DNA of 64,000 nt from Helicobacteraceae bacterium. Lineage in GTDB: Bacteria; Campylobacterota; Campylobacteria; Campylobacterales; Sulfurimonadaceae. The stretch covers positions 23,649-87,648 of the forward strand of contig WTBY01000003.1 in the NCBI GenBank assembly GCA_013138865.1, read 5' to 3'. The notes beneath the pieces are model-generated. The model did no database searches. It was not told the origin of the DNA and saw nothing but the letters and a program-made list of their open reading frames with translations. The translations under genes were made by a program, and so were the position numbers. This document shows, one piece after another, positions 52,381-60,937 of the stretch. Numbering within the stretch: the first letter of the stretch is position 1; each line of letters starts with the position of its first letter.

Positions 52381-53507
52381 GCAATAAGCTTTAAGATATT
52401 TCCGACCAACAAACCACTAAAAGTTCCAACTAAATAACCAGCGATCGCCATTAAAACTGCAATTGCCACCAATGATTTATCATAAGTAGCAGCAAGTATA
52501 GGTGCTGAAGCTACACCACCAACACAAGATAAAGAAGCTACGGATATACTAAATAGATCAAGTTTAAACACTTTTGCTAATATAGCCATTAAAACTCCGT
52601 GTATTACTAGAATAAGTATACCAGCAAAAATGTAAGTAGGTACACTATCTATTCCCTCCAAAGAAGCACGTGAACCTATCAGTGCAACTAGTAAATAGAG
52701 CATAGTTGAGCCAACTTGTACACTTCCATTCAATCTTCTTAATGGGGTAAAGGAGCCTATAATTCCAAGCACAGTAGCTATTAATACTAACCAAGTAGTC
52801 GAGCTTAAAAATGGAAGTTTTGTACTTACAATATTAGAAAAAAAGGCGACTAAAAGAGAGAGTCCAATAAGTTTATAGTACTCTTTAGTTTCGATCGTAC
52901 AAGCACACCCTAACTCTAATGTTTGATTAGTTTGAACTTCTTCGGCTCTACTCCAAGAGTTAAACTTTTTAGCAAACTTTACGATCACTAGTAAAAACAT
53001 AACCCAAAGTGTATAGTCAACGGCATCTACAACGAGAGCGTATCCCATCATATTTTCACTTGTTCCTAAGGCAGAAGCGATCGCAATCATATTAGCAGTT
53101 CCACCCATCCAACTACCACTTAGTGCACCAAAAAGAGTGCTCTCATCCAAGTTAAAACTAAATAGATAAAAAACAGTTATAAAAGCTATCATCATGGATA
53201 TAACTGCTCCACTAAAAGCTATTAAAAGTTTACGTCCAAGTCTTAAAAATTGTTTTATATCAACACTTAGAAGCATTAAAAAAAGCATAGCAGGTAAAAG
53301 GTTATTTTTTGTAGTTTTATACACACTACTGATAGCTTCATTTTGCTCTATTATATTTAATGATGAGAGTACCATGGCATAGATATATATAAGTACAATT
53401 CCAGGAAAATATTCAAACAGTCTCCATCCACTTTTTTTTTCAAGTTGATAAAATAGAGTTGCTAATAGAGTAATAACTGCTAAGTAACCTAAAGGTGAGC
53501 TAATCAT
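52377..53507 (-). CDS. DUF819 (YjcL-like) membrane protein, candidate peptide permease
   Basis: 376 residues with about twelve membrane helices. ALSGSWMGGTANMIAIASAL (~134-153) and ASLSCVGGVASAPILAATY (~330-348) are the DUF819 signatures, two similar glycine-rich halves recalling a transporter with inverted repeats. A hydrophilic loop with CACTIETK (two Cys, ~200) lies in the middle. No DUF819 function is established as far as I know. Sandwiched by 4- and 8-bp overlaps between a murein epimerase and an amidase, it is a candidate permease for released peptides. Confidence 0.85.
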   Translation of the reverse strand: MISSPLGYLAVITLLATLFYQLEKKSGWRLFEYFPGIVLIYIYAMVLSSLNIIEQNEAISSVYKTTKNNLLPAMLFLMLLSVDIKQFLRLGRKLLIAFSGAVISMMIAFITVFYLFSFNLDESTLFGALSGSWMGGTANMIAIASALGTSENMMGYALVVDAVDYTLWVMFLLVIVKFAKKFNSWSRAEEVQTNQTLELGCACTIETKEYYKLIGLSLLVAFFSNIVSTKLPFLSSTTWLVLIATVLGIIGSFTPLRRLNGSVQVGSTMLYLLVALIGSRASLEGIDSVPTYIFAGILILVIHGVLMAILAKVFKLDLFSISVASLSCVGGVASAPILAATYDKSLVAIAVLMAIAGYLVGTFSGLLVGNILKLIA

Positions 53508-54126
53508 TCATTAACTCTCTAAACTCTCTCATAAAACGTTTACTTGGATCTGTTTTTCTTGTTCGATAAGCTGGATCTATTTCTAACCAAAGTGGATCAT
53601 TTTCTAAAGTTCTATACTCTGAGTGAGCGATCACTTTTTTTATAGTTGGGTATTTTTTTAATAAATATTTAACTAATATCACATTTGCTTTGAGTTGCTC
53701 ATCTGTTAAATTATCAACATCATCCTGCCCTCCAACATTTTCTATTCCGATCGCTGAGAAGTTAAGTCCGATCACATGTCTAGCCATTGTAGTTTCACCC
53801 ATAAGAGAGTATATATCTCCATTTTTATTAACTAAAAAATGAGCAGATACATTTAGGTTGCTAGCTTTTGCTATATCACCACGATCCAAAGGTAGCGTCT
53901 CGTCGATAAACCTATTTAAAGATCTATTAAAGTCATTAACTGCAGTATGATGCAAAACAATAAGGCAAGGAGTAATTTCAATATTCTCAACAACTTTACT
54001 ATAATGATCTTTTATATACTCTTTTGTTAGAGCGACTCTTTGTTCACCGAATACTATAGGAAGTGACTTTATTTCAATAGCACTTACTAGAGTGAAAGAT
54101 GCTAATAATATTAATAAATATTTAAT
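53500..54126 (-). CDS. N-acetylmuramoyl-L-alanine amidase (AmiD type) with abnormal start
   Basis: About 208 residues if begun at ATT 54126: a convincing signal peptide (KYLLILLASFTLVSA), then ~35 residues, then an amidase_2 domain with zinc His in VLHHTAV (~62), IGIENVGG, IAHSEYR and a C-terminal KTDPS. It cleaves the MurNAc-L-Ala bond in the periplasm. There is no ATG, GTG or TTG for the signal peptide; a TAA precedes it in frame. The first usual start, TTG at 53955, would delete the signal peptide and begin at the zinc site. So either a rare ATT start, or a +1 frameshift from a 17-codon GTG frame (54175-54122), is implied. Confidence 0.75.
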   Translation of the reverse strand: MKYLLILLASFTLVSAIEIKSLPIVFGEQRVALTKEYIKDHYSKVVENIEITPCLIVLHHTAVNDFNRSLNRFIDETLPLDRGDIAKASNLNVSAHFLVNKNGDIYSLMGETTMARHVIGLNFSAIGIENVGGQDDVDNLTDEQLKANVILVKYLLKKYPTIKKVIAHSEYRTLENDPLWLEIDPAYRTRKTDPSKRFMREFRELMND

Positions 54127-54175
54127 TTAATTTTCCAGTAATTAGATCATTAGTTTCAATTAGGTTTTGTTGCAC
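54122..54175 (-). other. 17-codon GTG frame between the methyltransferase and amidase genes
   Basis: GTG at 54175 overlaps the stop of the methyltransferase gene (TAGTG) and the frame ends ITGKLN at 54122, overlapping the amidase ATT. With a one-base shift it would run on into the amidase signal peptide. It may be the amidase's original N-terminus, a coupling leader, or chance. Confidence 0.4.
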
Positions 54176-55167
54176 TATAGCTCTTTTCTAAATCGAATCA
54201 TTTTAAAGCGTTCTCCCATAAAAGAGGGCATAATTAACTGTTTAACTTTACTTAACTCTTGTGCATAAAGCTCCTGTGATGTTTTATCTTTTAGCATCTC
54301 AAGAAGCTCCATTATTCCCATATTTACTAAGGCTGTAAGTTGCGCTTTAAATTCAACCATTTTCATGCCACTTTTCTCAAAGTCCTCTTTAACTTGTTCA
54401 AAAACCACATCATAAGTTATGTCACTATTTGCAAATAGCTCTTTAAGATTTATATTTTCATCAAAAAGTGGGATCACTTCATGATCTTTATATACACGTA
54501 TAGAAAAATCAGATCTTGCGTTCATCTCTCCATAGTCAAAACTCATAAACTCAAATTTTTTGGCACTCTTATACATAGATGTAGCAAATTCTTTATAATC
54601 AATAGCTAACTCTCCACGATCGCGGTTCTGCTTTTTTGCTAAAGTGTCCATTTCGTCATTTTCAAGATCAAACTCAATTTTATGATCTTTTACAGTTGCG
54701 ATTTTACCTTTATAATACAACTCACATGCAAAAGCATCAAAGATCTCATTTGCTATAAAAAAAGCACTGTTAACACTTAGTTCATCTAATGACTTATACT
54801 GTTGTAAGTTAATCACATCACCAAATGACTCTTTAAAATAAGTTTGTTGCTGTTCTTGTAAGTTATCAAATCTTTCTACGATCGCAAAAGAAAAAGTTTT
54901 TAAAAGTTGAGGACGAAGTGTATAAATAAACTCTATTATATCTGCTAAAAGATACCCATGATGAGCGCCAATTTCACATATAGTTGTATCTTCAGCTAAG
55001 AACTTCTCATCAACTAAAGAAATTATATGTTTAGCGATCGCACCACCAAAAAACTTTGAGCTACTTACAGCAGTGTAAAAATCACCACCTTTACCAATTT
55101 GTTTGTATTTTGAGTAATAGCCATTTTTTCCATATAGCCACTCATTCATATATTCACTAAAATTCAT
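54175..55167 (-). CDS. SAM-dependent methyltransferase, MidA/NDUFAF7 family (COG1565, DUF185)
   Basis: 330 residues. NGYYSKYKQIGKGGDFYTAV (~15-34) and CEIGAHHGYLLADII (~64-78, SAM-binding glycine variant), FFIANEIFDAFAC (~130) match COG1565, whose eukaryotic member NDUFAF7/MidA methylates an Arg of the complex I subunit NDUFS2, a NuoD homologue. Many COG1565 proteins in bacteria are uncharacterised. The presence of NuoD-like EchE in this window makes a hydrogenase or complex I subunit a conceivable target, but that is only inference. Not in an obvious operon with it. Confidence 0.85.
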   Translation of the reverse strand: MNFSEYMNEWLYGKNGYYSKYKQIGKGGDFYTAVSSSKFFGGAIAKHIISLVDEKFLAEDTTICEIGAHHGYLLADIIEFIYTLRPQLLKTFSFAIVERFDNLQEQQQTYFKESFGDVINLQQYKSLDELSVNSAFFIANEIFDAFACELYYKGKIATVKDHKIEFDLENDEMDTLAKKQNRDRGELAIDYKEFATSMYKSAKKFEFMSFDYGEMNARSDFSIRVYKDHEVIPLFDENINLKELFANSDITYDVVFEQVKEDFEKSGMKMVEFKAQLTALVNMGIMELLEMLKDKTSQELYAQELSKVKQLIMPSFMGERFKMIRFRKEL

Positions 55168-55226
55168 AAAGTATTTTACTATAATCCATCAATACATTCA
55201 ATTATTAAGCTAAAAAAAGAGTAATT

Positions 55227-55661
55227 CTAATAAAAAATATCTAAACCTATACGCTCTGATAAACTTTTACCACTATCACTCAACTCAAACTCTTCATCAT
55301 TGTTAATAAAAATAAGTTCACTCTCGATCATAGCATCTACAATTTCAGCTAAGTGATCACTTTGTGAAGCAATATTCAAACCTTCTAGTGTAATTATTTC
55401 TGAAGTCGTAATTATGAAAAAAACTTTTAGTGCATCACTATATTTAAAAATATTTTGATAAGTTGAAAGAAAGTTATTTATTTTTATTGTTCTAAGTATA
55501 TCTTCTTCACTTAGATCATATTGAGATAGGTTTAACTTCTCTTCTATTTGAGTTAAAACTCTTTTTTCATGTGAGGTAACATTTGTAGTTTCTTTTTGTT
55601 TATGTGGAGTCTGTAGGTGAGCTTTTTCTAATCTAGCGATTAGCTCTTCGTTGTAAGTCAT
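55227..55661 (-). CDS. Hypothetical protein, Campylobacterota-type
   Basis: 144 residues, soluble, mostly helical, no recognised domain. It starts TYNEELIARLEKAHLQ and ends LSERIGLDIFY; no Cys. It lies 28 bp after the dnaK stop on the same strand, so could be read through from dnaK, and 59 bp upstream of the methyltransferase gene. No signal peptide or membrane helix. Confidence 0.7.
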   Translation of the reverse strand: MTYNEELIARLEKAHLQTPHKQKETTNVTSHEKRVLTQIEEKLNLSQYDLSEEDILRTIKINNFLSTYQNIFKYSDALKVFFIITTSEIITLEGLNIASQSDHLAEIVDAMIESELIFINNDEEFELSDSGKSLSERIGLDIFY

Positions 55662-55689
55662 AAGGTTTAAAAGTGGTGACTAACAGAGA

Positions 55690-57579
55690 TTATTCAATCT
55701 CTGCGTCAATTACGTCTTCATCTTTTTTCTTAGAAGATGCTTCACCTTCAGGTGCTTTGTCGCCACCCTCTTTTTCTTTGTACATTTGCTCTGCCATTTT
55801 ATGACTAGCTTCTGTTAAAGTTTTAACTTTCTCTTCAATTTGCTCTTTAGTTGCTTCAGTATCTTTAAGAATATCTTTTACACCTGTACAAGCAGCTTCT
55901 ATCGTAGCTTTCTCTTCAGCTTCAACTTTTTCACCTAATTCGCTTAAACTTTTTTCAGTTTGAACAACTAGTGCGTCAGCTTGGTTACGAAGATCTACCA
56001 TCTCTTTACGAGTTTCATCTTCTGCTTTATGTTTTTCAGCATCTTGAACCATTTGTTCAATCTCATCATCACTTAAACCACCAGAACCAGAAATTGTAAT
56101 CTCTTGAGATTTACCAGTACCTTTATCTTGTGCAGAAACAGTTAAAATACCATTTGCATCAATGTCAAAAGTTACTTCAATTTGAGGAACACCACGTGGA
56201 GCTGAAGGAATACCTGTAAGCTCAAATAGACCTAAAGATTTATTATCTTTAGCAAACTCACGTTCACCTTGAACAACGCTGATAGAAACAGCTGGTTGAT
56301 TGTCTTCAGCAGTTGAGAAAACCTGAGATTTTTTAACTGGAATAGTTGTACCTTTTTCTATAACTTTAGTAGCAACTCCACCTAACGTCTCAATACCTAG
56401 TGAAAGAGGTGTAACATCTAGTAAAAGAACATCTTTAACATCTCCTCTAAGAACACCACCTTGAATAGCAGCACCAGCGGCAACAACTTCATCAGGGTTA
56501 ACACCTTTGTTTAACTCTTTTCCACCAAAGTAAGCAGAAACAAGTTCTTGAACTTTAGGAACACGAATAGAACCACCAACCATAATAATTTCATGAATTT
56601 CGTCATTACTAAGATCAGCATCTTTCATAGCAGTTTTAATGTGATCGATAGTCTCTTCAACTAGTTCATCAATCATACCCTCAAACTTAGCACGAGTAAG
56701 TTTTACGACTAAGTGTAGTGGACCAGCTTGACCCATAGAGATAAATGGTAAGTTTACTTCAGTCTCTTGAGCTGAACTTAACTCTTTTTTAGCAGTTTCA
56801 GCAGCATCTTTAAGACGTTGGTGAGCCATTTTGTCATTTGTAAGATCAAAACCATTTGTAGCTTTGAACTCTTCGTTTAAAAAGTCAACAATTTTATTAT
56901 CAAAATCATCTCCACCTAAGAATGCATTACCATCAGTTGAAAGAACTTCAAAAGTACCATCACTAATTTCAAGTGTTGTAACATCAAAAGTACCACCACC
57001 TAAATCGTAAACAATTACTTGCTCTTCTTTTTTAGAGTCAAGTCCATAAGCTAGTGCAGAAGCAGTTGGCTCATTAATAATTCTAAGAACATTAAGACCT
57101 GCGATCGTACCCGCATCTTTAGTTGCTTTACGTTGTGCATCATTAAAGTAAGCAGGAACTGTAATAACAGCGTCAGTTACAGTTGAACCGATGTAAGCTT
57201 CAGCATCTTCTTTTAGTTTAATAAGAATTTTTGAACTGATCTCTTGTGGAGTGTAAACAGTTCCATCAACATCAACAGCTGCTGCACCATCTTTTTCAAC
57301 TATATTATAAGTTACTTTATCGTGTGCCTCTTTTGCAGTATCTTCACTCATCATAAGACCCATAATTCTCTTAATAGAAGAGATTGTTTTCTCTGGGTTT
57401 GTAATCGCTTGACGTTTTGCAGGATCTCCTACTAAAACTTCACCTTTATCTGTAAACGCAACAACTGATGGAGTTGTATTTTTACCCTCTTTATTAGGGA
57501 TAATTTTTGCTTCTCCAGCTTCATAAACTGCCACACATGAATTTGTTGTTCCTAAATCTATACCTATTACTTTACTCAT
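55690..57579 (-). CDS. dnaK: Hsp70 chaperone DnaK
   Basis: 629 residues, complete. [13 protein letters not shown] (~5), [16 protein letters not shown] motif ([15 protein letters not shown], ~192), [13 protein letters not shown] (~334, with S-I in place of the usual ST-R), substrate-binding domain from ~390, helical lid and a charged C-terminus ending EDVIDAEIE, the EEVD-like tail. Folds client proteins with GrpE and DnaJ. Downstream of grpE by 165 bp, in which a set of hairpins lies. AAGGAAG precedes the ATG. Confidence 0.98.
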   Translation of the reverse strand: MSKVIGIDLGTTNSCVAVYEAGEAKIIPNKEGKNTTPSVVAFTDKGEVLVGDPAKRQAITNPEKTISSIKRIMGLMMSEDTAKEAHDKVTYNIVEKDGAAAVDVDGTVYTPQEISSKILIKLKEDAEAYIGSTVTDAVITVPAYFNDAQRKATKDAGTIAGLNVLRIINEPTASALAYGLDSKKEEQVIVYDLGGGTFDVTTLEISDGTFEVLSTDGNAFLGGDDFDNKIVDFLNEEFKATNGFDLTNDKMAHQRLKDAAETAKKELSSAQETEVNLPFISMGQAGPLHLVVKLTRAKFEGMIDELVEETIDHIKTAMKDADLSNDEIHEIIMVGGSIRVPKVQELVSAYFGGKELNKGVNPDEVVAAGAAIQGGVLRGDVKDVLLLDVTPLSLGIETLGGVATKVIEKGTTIPVKKSQVFSTAEDNQPAVSISVVQGEREFAKDNKSLGLFELTGIPSAPRGVPQIEVTFDIDANGILTVSAQDKGTGKSQEITISGSGGLSDDEIEQMVQDAEKHKAEDETRKEMVDLRNQADALVVQTEKSLSELGEKVEAEEKATIEAACTGVKDILKDTEATKEQIEEKVKTLTEASHKMAEQMYKEKEGGDKAPEGEASSKKKDEDVIDAEIE

Positions 57580-57601
57580 TATTTTCTTCCTTAATTTTAT
57601 T

Positions 57602-57709
57602 GCATAAAATGAAGGAAACCTTCACCTTATTTATGCGCTTTTGGAACAAAGTCCCATAAGCTACGCTAACGCTATGTTTTCCTCAGCGGAAAGCTCACGC
57701 ACCTTGTGC
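57602..57709 (-). other. Structured spacer between grpE and dnaK
   Basis: Four hairpins lie within 108 bases: GCATAAA (57602) with TTTATGC (57630), enclosing GAAGG-AAA-CCTTC (57611-57623); CATAAGC with GCTATG (57655-57676); TTTCC-TCAGC-GGAAA (57678-57692); and GCAC-CTT-GTGC (57699-57709). The stretch is visibly more GC-rich than other spacers here. Candidate roles are mRNA processing, attenuation giving different GrpE and DnaK amounts, or a dispersed palindromic repeat. Confidence 0.65.
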
Positions 57710-57744
57710 TTTTCTATTTTTAGCGATTTATATTTTTTAAATAT

Positions 57745-58299
57745 TTAGTTAGCTATAACTACCATACCTTCACGAAGCGTACGATCTTTATACTTATACG
57801 CTTTTTGAAAAGTCTGGACTATTTGACCACTTTCATGTTCTTCTGAGTCCATTTGCTGAACTGCATTGTGAAGATTTGGATCAAATGGCTCATCTTCACT
57901 TACTTCTGTTATACCATGCTTCTCAAGAGCAGTTAGGAGTTGTTTCATTGTTAACTCCATTCCTTCTTTAAGTGAAGCTAGTAACTCTTCAGCAGGCGCT
58001 TCAGCTTCTCCAGCTTTAAGTGCCATTGTTAGAGCATCTAAAACAGGAATAAGATCTTTTGCAAATTTTTCATTTGCGTACTCTAAAGCTTGATACTTTT
58101 CTCTCTCAAGTCTTTTTTTGACATTTTCAAAATCCGCATGAACTCTTGCATATTTATCATTCATATCATTTAGAGCATTTTGTGATTGTTCGTATTCACT
58201 AACTGCTTCTACTTTAGAAGTGTCTATATTCTCTTCCTCAGTAACTTCAAGAACCTCTTCTGGTGTCTCTATATTTTCTTGTTTTTCTTCAGTTGACAT
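57745..58299 (-). CDS. grpE: Nucleotide exchange factor GrpE
   Basis: 184 residues: acidic N-terminal tail (~1-30), long coiled coil (~35-85), YARVHADFENVKKRLEREK, LIPVLDALTMAL and C-terminal PFDPNLHNAVQQM with LREGMVVIAN, all GrpE hallmarks. Exchanges ADP on DnaK. GGAG eight bases before the ATG. hrcA, the usual gene directly before grpE in Campylobacterota, is absent from this place. Confidence 0.97.
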   Translation of the reverse strand: MSTEEKQENIETPEEVLEVTEEENIDTSKVEAVSEYEQSQNALNDMNDKYARVHADFENVKKRLEREKYQALEYANEKFAKDLIPVLDALTMALKAGEAEAPAEELLASLKEGMELTMKQLLTALEKHGITEVSEDEPFDPNLHNAVQQMDSEEHESGQIVQTFQKAYKYKDRTLREGMVVIAN

Positions 58300-58334
58300 A
58301 TTTAATTAACTCCTTTTTAAATAAAGTTGAGTGA

Positions 58335-58367
58335 ATTATACAATATGAGTCAATGAATGTCAAGTCT
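58335..58367 (-). promoter_or_regulatory. Consensus sigma-70 promoter of grpE-dnaK with HspR-like (HAIR) site
   Basis: On the minus strand TTGACA (58363-58358), 17 bases, TATAAT (58340-58335): a perfect sigma-70 match, rare in this AT-rich phylum. Overlapping the -35 is CTTGACA-N7-ACTCATA, matching 10 of 14 half-site bases of the HspR HAIR consensus CTTGAGT-N7-ACTCAAG. No CIRCE element (GAGTGCTAA) is present, consistent with the missing hrcA. Repression by HspR is a hypothesis. Confidence 0.7.
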
Positions 58368-58508
58368 TTAGTGAATTTTATTATTCAAGTTTATTTAGTC
58401 TATGCATATCAACTTAGATGATAGTATTTATTCATATCTCTTTTAAGTACAAATTTTTTTACTTTAATGGTATAATCATTACAAATAAAAATTATACGAG
58501 GTGTAAAT

Positions 58509-58970
58509 ATGAAAAAAATGCTACTAATCTTAATTGTTGCTCTAGCAATGTCATTTAACTTAAATGCTACAGAGTCAAAGGATGGCATGACAATTAAACA
58601 GAGTGCTAATAGCGTAAGTGTTACAATGGACAGACTAGAGAAAGTTATAAAGAAGAAGGGCATAACTGTATTTTTAAGACTTGATCACTCAAAAGGTGCT
58701 TTAGGTGTTGGCAAGAACTTACGTCCTACTGAGCTTTTAATATTTGGAAGTCCAAAACTTGGAGCACCTCTTATGAACGCTAACCAGACTATAGGTATTG
58801 ATCTACCACTTAAAGTAGTTGTATATGAGGACAAAGCTGGTAAAGTATGGTTAGCATACAATAATCCTTCATACTTCGCTAAACGTCACCATATAGACAA
58901 CAGAAAAAAAATATTTAACAAAATGAGTAAAGTTTTAAATAAATTTACAAACTTTGCTATAAGCAAATAG
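58509..58970 (+). CDS. Exported DUF302-domain protein
   Basis: 153 residues with signal peptide MKKMLLILIVALAMSFNLNA. DUF302 motifs are clear: TVFLRLDHSKGALGVGKNLR region (~55), ELLIFGSPKLGAPLMNANQT (~76-95) and WLAYNNPSYFAKRH (~116). The family is a small periplasmic or membrane fold of unknown function, often in sulfur- and metal-related loci of chemolithotrophs. A tiny lipoprotein gene follows 8 bp after its stop. Divergent from grpE. Confidence 0.9.
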   Translation: MKKMLLILIVALAMSFNLNATESKDGMTIKQSANSVSVTMDRLEKVIKKKGITVFLRLDHSKGALGVGKNLRPTELLIFGSPKLGAPLMNANQTIGIDLPLKVVVYEDKAGKVWLAYNNPSYFAKRHHIDNRKKIFNKMSKVLNKFTNFAISK

Positions 58971-58978
58971 GATCTAAG

Positions 58979-59116
58979 ATGATTAAAATAATTTCATTAT
59001 TTATTTTTACTTTAATAGTAAGCGGTTGTAGCTCAAAGGAGTTCAACCAAGAGCTTTACGATCGTCAAATTAATAACTCAAAAGATGCTCATAGTGAGTT
59101 AAACAGACAACAGTAG
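58979..59116 (+). CDS. Small lipoprotein
   Basis: 45 residues. AGGA just after the DUF302 stop precedes the ATG at 58979. Residues 1-18 form a lipoprotein signal peptide (MIKIISLFIFTLIVSGC) with lipobox VSGC, leaving a 28-residue hydrophilic mature peptide rich in Asn, Gln and charged residues (SSKEFNQELYDRQINNSKD). Too small for most gene finders. Co-transcribed with the DUF302 gene, so it may be its outer-membrane partner. Stop at 59116 faces the trpS stop within a hairpin. Confidence 0.75.
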   Translation: MIKIISLFIFTLIVSGCSSKEFNQELYDRQINNSKDAHSELNRQQ

Positions 59117-59134
59117 GAATTAGTAACTAATTCC
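59116..59134. terminator. Palindrome spanning convergent stop codons
   Basis: GGAATTAG-TAA-CTAATTCC, a perfect 8-bp stem with 3-base loop, covers the trpS stop and abuts the lipoprotein stop. Neither strand has a strong U-tract after it, so it may act as a weak two-way terminator or 3'-end protector. Confidence 0.45.
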
Positions 59135-60085
59135 TGTTGCAGATCTAACTTTTTCTATAACTTCTTGAGCTGATGCTCTAGCTTTGTTAGCACCTAAAGT
59201 TAAGATCTCTCTTACTTCATTTTGATTTGCTTCTAAGTACGCTCTTTTCTCACGATATGGAGCATAATAGTCCCAAATAACTTCAGCAGTGTAAAGTTTA
59301 AAGTGTCCATGACCTTCTCCACCTTTCTCATAACGCTTTTGAAGTTCACTTTGTGCTGAGTCATCTAAAAATAGTTTAGTTATATTGTAAACATTACAAT
59401 CTGCCCACTCTTTAGGCTCTTCCATACTTACATTTTCCGTAACAATTTTTTTAATAGTTTTAGTCTGTTTTTTCTCTTCACCAAAAATGTTAATAGTATT
59501 TCCATAGCTTTTAGACATCTTTTGTCCATCGATTCCGGGAACTGTTTTAACATCCTCATCTACTCTATACTCAGGAATAGTTAAAATATTACCATATTGA
59601 TTGTTAAACTTGATCGCTATATCACGAGCCATCTCAACATGTTGGATCTGATCTTTTCCAACTGGTACTATTTGCGAGTTGAAAAGAAGAATATCAGCTG
59701 CCATTAAAACAGGGTATGAAAATAGTGAGTGATTAGCACCTATTCCTCGAGATGTTTTATCTTTATAACTATGTCCACGCTCAAGAAGACCCATCGATGT
59801 AAATGAAGATAATATCCAGTAAAGCTCTAAAACTTCTTTTACATCTGATTGAACCCAAAATGTTGTCTTTTGCGGATCAAGTCCAAGTGCTAAAAAGTCC
59901 ATAGCTGATTGCATAGTTAGGTTTGCTAATTTTTCACCATCATTAACTGAAGTCATTGCATGATAGTTTGCAATGAAAGCAAATATCTCATTATCACCTT
60001 GAGAATCAATCATCGGCTTAATACTTCCGAAATAATTTCCTATATGTAAGTCACCAGATGGTTGAATTCCTGTAAAAAGTCTCAT
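59120..60085 (-). CDS. trpS: Tryptophanyl-tRNA synthetase
   Basis: 321 residues, class I. HIGH-type motif HIGNYFGSI (~16) and KMSKS in GQKMSKSYGN (~190) are intact; TGIQPSGDLHIGN opens the protein and GRVQSDVK-like WVQSDVKEV (~82) is present. Charges tRNA-Trp. A TATAAT lies upstream on this strand at 60119-60114. Divergent from hpf. Confidence 0.97.
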   Translation of the reverse strand: MRLFTGIQPSGDLHIGNYFGSIKPMIDSQGDNEIFAFIANYHAMTSVNDGEKLANLTMQSAMDFLALGLDPQKTTFWVQSDVKEVLELYWILSSFTSMGLLERGHSYKDKTSRGIGANHSLFSYPVLMAADILLFNSQIVPVGKDQIQHVEMARDIAIKFNNQYGNILTIPEYRVDEDVKTVPGIDGQKMSKSYGNTINIFGEEKKQTKTIKKIVTENVSMEEPKEWADCNVYNITKLFLDDSAQSELQKRYEKGGEGHGHFKLYTAEVIWDYYAPYREKRAYLEANQNEVREILTLGANKARASAQEVIEKVRSATGISY

Positions 60086-60168
60086 AATACATGCCTAATT
60101 TAAAATTTTATGGATTATACACTTTTTTTGTGATATATTTATGACAAATAAACATAAAGGGATACATC

Positions 60169-60513
60169 ATGAATGTACAAATTAATTCTAAAGAGATAAC
60201 ACTTAACGATCATATTAGAGAGCACGTAAGTTGTGCTATAGAAAATTTTAAAAAATTTAATTTAGATATTACAACAGTAAACGTACACATAGGTACAGAA
60301 GGTAAAGAAGCAAATGTTGAGTTTGATATCCATATAGGACATAACTCACCAGTTATTATTTCACAAAATCATGATGATTTAGATACTGCGATCGACCTTG
60401 CAATTGGACGTGCTTCAAAAGCGCTTCGTCGTCTACATACAAAAGTTACAGGTCACAAAGGTGGTGAGTCTATTAAAAACCTAGCAGTTGAAGGTGAAGA
60501 CGAAGATGAGTAA
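60169..60513 (+). CDS. hpf: Ribosome hibernation factor, HPF/RaiA family (short form)
   Basis: 114 residues, single ribosome-associated inhibitor domain: LNDHIREHVSCAIENFKKF (~12-30), VHIGTEGKEANVEFDIHIG and AIDLAIGRASKALRRLHTK (~73-91). It lacks the C-terminal dimerisation domain of long HPF and has an acidic EDEDE tail, so resembles HPF/YfiA. Stabilises idle ribosomes. AAAGGGA precedes the ATG. Overlaps the thioredoxin gene by 8 bp. Confidence 0.9.
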   Translation: MNVQINSKEITLNDHIREHVSCAIENFKKFNLDITTVNVHIGTEGKEANVEFDIHIGHNSPVIISQNHDDLDTAIDLAIGRASKALRRLHTKVTGHKGGESIKNLAVEGEDEDE

Positions 60514-60937
60514 AGCTAATGTAGTTTGCCCCTCTTGTGGAGGGGTTAACTCCATTCCTATTAAAGACAACTATACTAAAGCCAACTGCGGAAAATGTAA
60601 AAATTCTCTACTAGAAACAACCCCTAAAGAACTTAATCAAAATAGTTTCGATAATTACGCTGTAAATAGTGATATACCTCTTGTTGTAGATTTTTGGGCA
60701 CCTTGGTGTGGACCTTGTAAGCAGATGGGGCCATCATTTAAAGCTGCTGCTTCAGACTTTGCACTAAAAGCATCTTTTTTAAAAATAAATACAGAAGAAG
60801 AACAGAATTTAGGTGCTAAATTTAACATACGTTCAATTCCAACTATGGTTATATTTAAAAATAACAAAGAGGTAGCTCGTCAAAGTGGAGCACTTTCTCA
60901 AGAACAAATCAGCTCTTGGGTTAAGAGTTTTACATAG
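60506..60937 (+). CDS. trxC: Thioredoxin with N-terminal zinc ribbon (TrxC type)
   Basis: 143 residues. The start at ATG 60506 overlaps the hpf stop; an upstream in-frame ATG lies inside hpf. N-terminal CPSCGG..CGKC forms a zinc ribbon (~8-30), and the redox-active WCGPC (~64-68) is intact, with the cis-Pro in RSIPTMV (~109). Reduces protein disulfides in the cytoplasm. It follows hpf and precedes hemJ with overlap, so stress-linked expression is plausible. Confidence 0.92.
   Translation: MSKANVVCPSCGGVNSIPIKDNYTKANCGKCKNSLLETTPKELNQNSFDNYAVNSDIPLVVDFWAPWCGPCKQMGPSFKAAASDFALKASFLKINTEEEQNLGAKFNIRSIPTMVIFKNNKEVARQSGALSQEQISSWVKSFT

Noticed and set aside
58300..58508. CIRCE operator for HrcA before grpE
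   Set aside because: No TTAGCACTC/GAGTGCTAA pair exists; the GAGTGAATT seen has no inverted partner at 9 bases.
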